This document shows positions 63,271 through 64,000 of a stretch of DNA of 64,000 nt, one piece after another. The DNA lies in NCBI GenBank assembly GCA_030748735.1, contig JASMLK010000025.1, forward strand, positions 1 through 64,000, written 5' to 3'. The position numbers and the translations under genes were made by a program. Source of the DNA: Myxococcota bacterium (GTDB lineage: Bacteria > Myxococcota_A > UBA9160 > UBA4427). The notes under the pieces are model-generated. The model saw only the letters and a list, made by a program, of their open reading frames with translations, had not been told where the DNA came from and made no database searches. Position 1 is the first letter of the stretch; every line of letters starts with the position of its first letter.

Positions 63271-63989
63271 AGCGAGATTTCCACCGCCTTCTCGTCGCCG
63301 CCGGGTCCGCGCAGCGACCGGAGCGAGAGTTTGCGCGCCGCGGGTTCCAGCCAGACGCTGTGCTCGCCGAGTGCGTCGGCTACGGCGGTCGCTGCTTCGC
63401 CCGAAAGCGAAGCGTCTCGCGCGAGATGGCCGGCGAGTGCACCCGACAAGGGTTCGGGGGCGCCGTCGAACGCCACCGCCTCGTCGAAATCGCTGATGCG
63501 ACAACCCGTGCCCTCGACCTCGGCCCGCGCGAGGCGACCCTGGGCGTCGACGATCACGAGGCTCACGTTGCCCGCCCGCGGCCGCTTCGAACACCAGTCG
63601 ACGCAGCCCTCGACGTCTTCGAAGCGCTGCAGGCATTCCTGGACCAGCAGGACCGCATGGGGCGCGTGACGGGCGTTGACCGCACCCGCCAACACGCCAC
63701 TTCCGTACGACTCGCTCCGCGGCACCAAGGCCAGCGACACGCCGGCTTCGTTGATGCCCGCCACCGCGGTCGCGAGCCACGGCAGCGTGACCTCGATCGA
63801 AGCGAAACCAACTTCGGGCCGGCTGCGCCGCAGCCACCAATGGCTCTGTGAAAACGGTCCGCCGCACAAGGTGCGCAGCAAGATCGGAGCGGCACCGCCC
63901 GTGCGCGCCGAGGCGATGGCGACGGCGGGGGCGAACAAGATGTCGCTCGGATCGGGGGGCGTCGTGGCGCGAGAAAACAGGTCCATCAA
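63267..63989 (-). CDS. C45/NTN-hydrolase-like protein, start possibly beyond the window
   Basis: GFASIEVTLPWLATAVAGINEAGVSLALVPRSES...NARHAPHAVLLVQECLQRFEDVEGCVDW...GNVSLVIVDAQGRLARAEV. Confidence 0.55.
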   Translation of the reverse strand: MMDLFSRATTPPDPSDILFAPAVAIASARTGGAAPILLRTLCGGPFSQSHWWLRRSRPEVGFASIEVTLPWLATAVAGINEAGVSLALVPRSESYGSGVLAGAVNARHAPHAVLLVQECLQRFEDVEGCVDWCSKRPRAGNVSLVIVDAQGRLARAEVEGTGCRISDFDEAVAFDGAPEPLSGALAGHLARDASLSGEAATAVADALGEHSVWLEPAARKLSLRSLRGPGGDEKAVEISL

Positions 63990-64000
63990 CGATTCGAACG

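Overview
A 64 kb, high-GC, gene-dense bacterial chromosomal window, probably from a deltaproteobacterial or Myxococcota-like lineage (low-confidence inference). Most of it is housekeeping and lipid/CoA metabolism. Identified genes include a thiolase, several SDRs, MaoC proteins, two thiolase + DUF35 Zn-ribbon pairs, thyA-folA, ahcY, gluQ, uvrA, mazG, an acyl-CoA dehydrogenase, tandem pilT-like ATPases, ilvE, mtnA, gatCAB and a DEAD-box helicase. There is one tRNA, tRNA-Ile2(CAU). No CRISPR array, rRNA or intact transposase was seen. The main points of interest are: (1) a peroxiredoxin whose peroxidatic Cys codon is an in-frame TGA followed by a bSECIS-like hairpin, so probably a selenoprotein; (2) a 63-aa single histone-fold protein resembling the recently recognised bacterial histones; (3) an HNH endonuclease gene with a highly structured upstream region, flanked by related hairpins and outside those by a 21-bp direct repeat, a candidate uncharacterised mobile or RNA-associated unit; (4) a cluster of MITE-like palindromic elements; (5) an operator-like palindrome next to a TTGACA promoter upstream of ahcY; (6) decayed gene remnants (RmuC/HDOD-like and response-regulator-like). 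All calls come from reading the sequence and the ORF translations. No database search was run.
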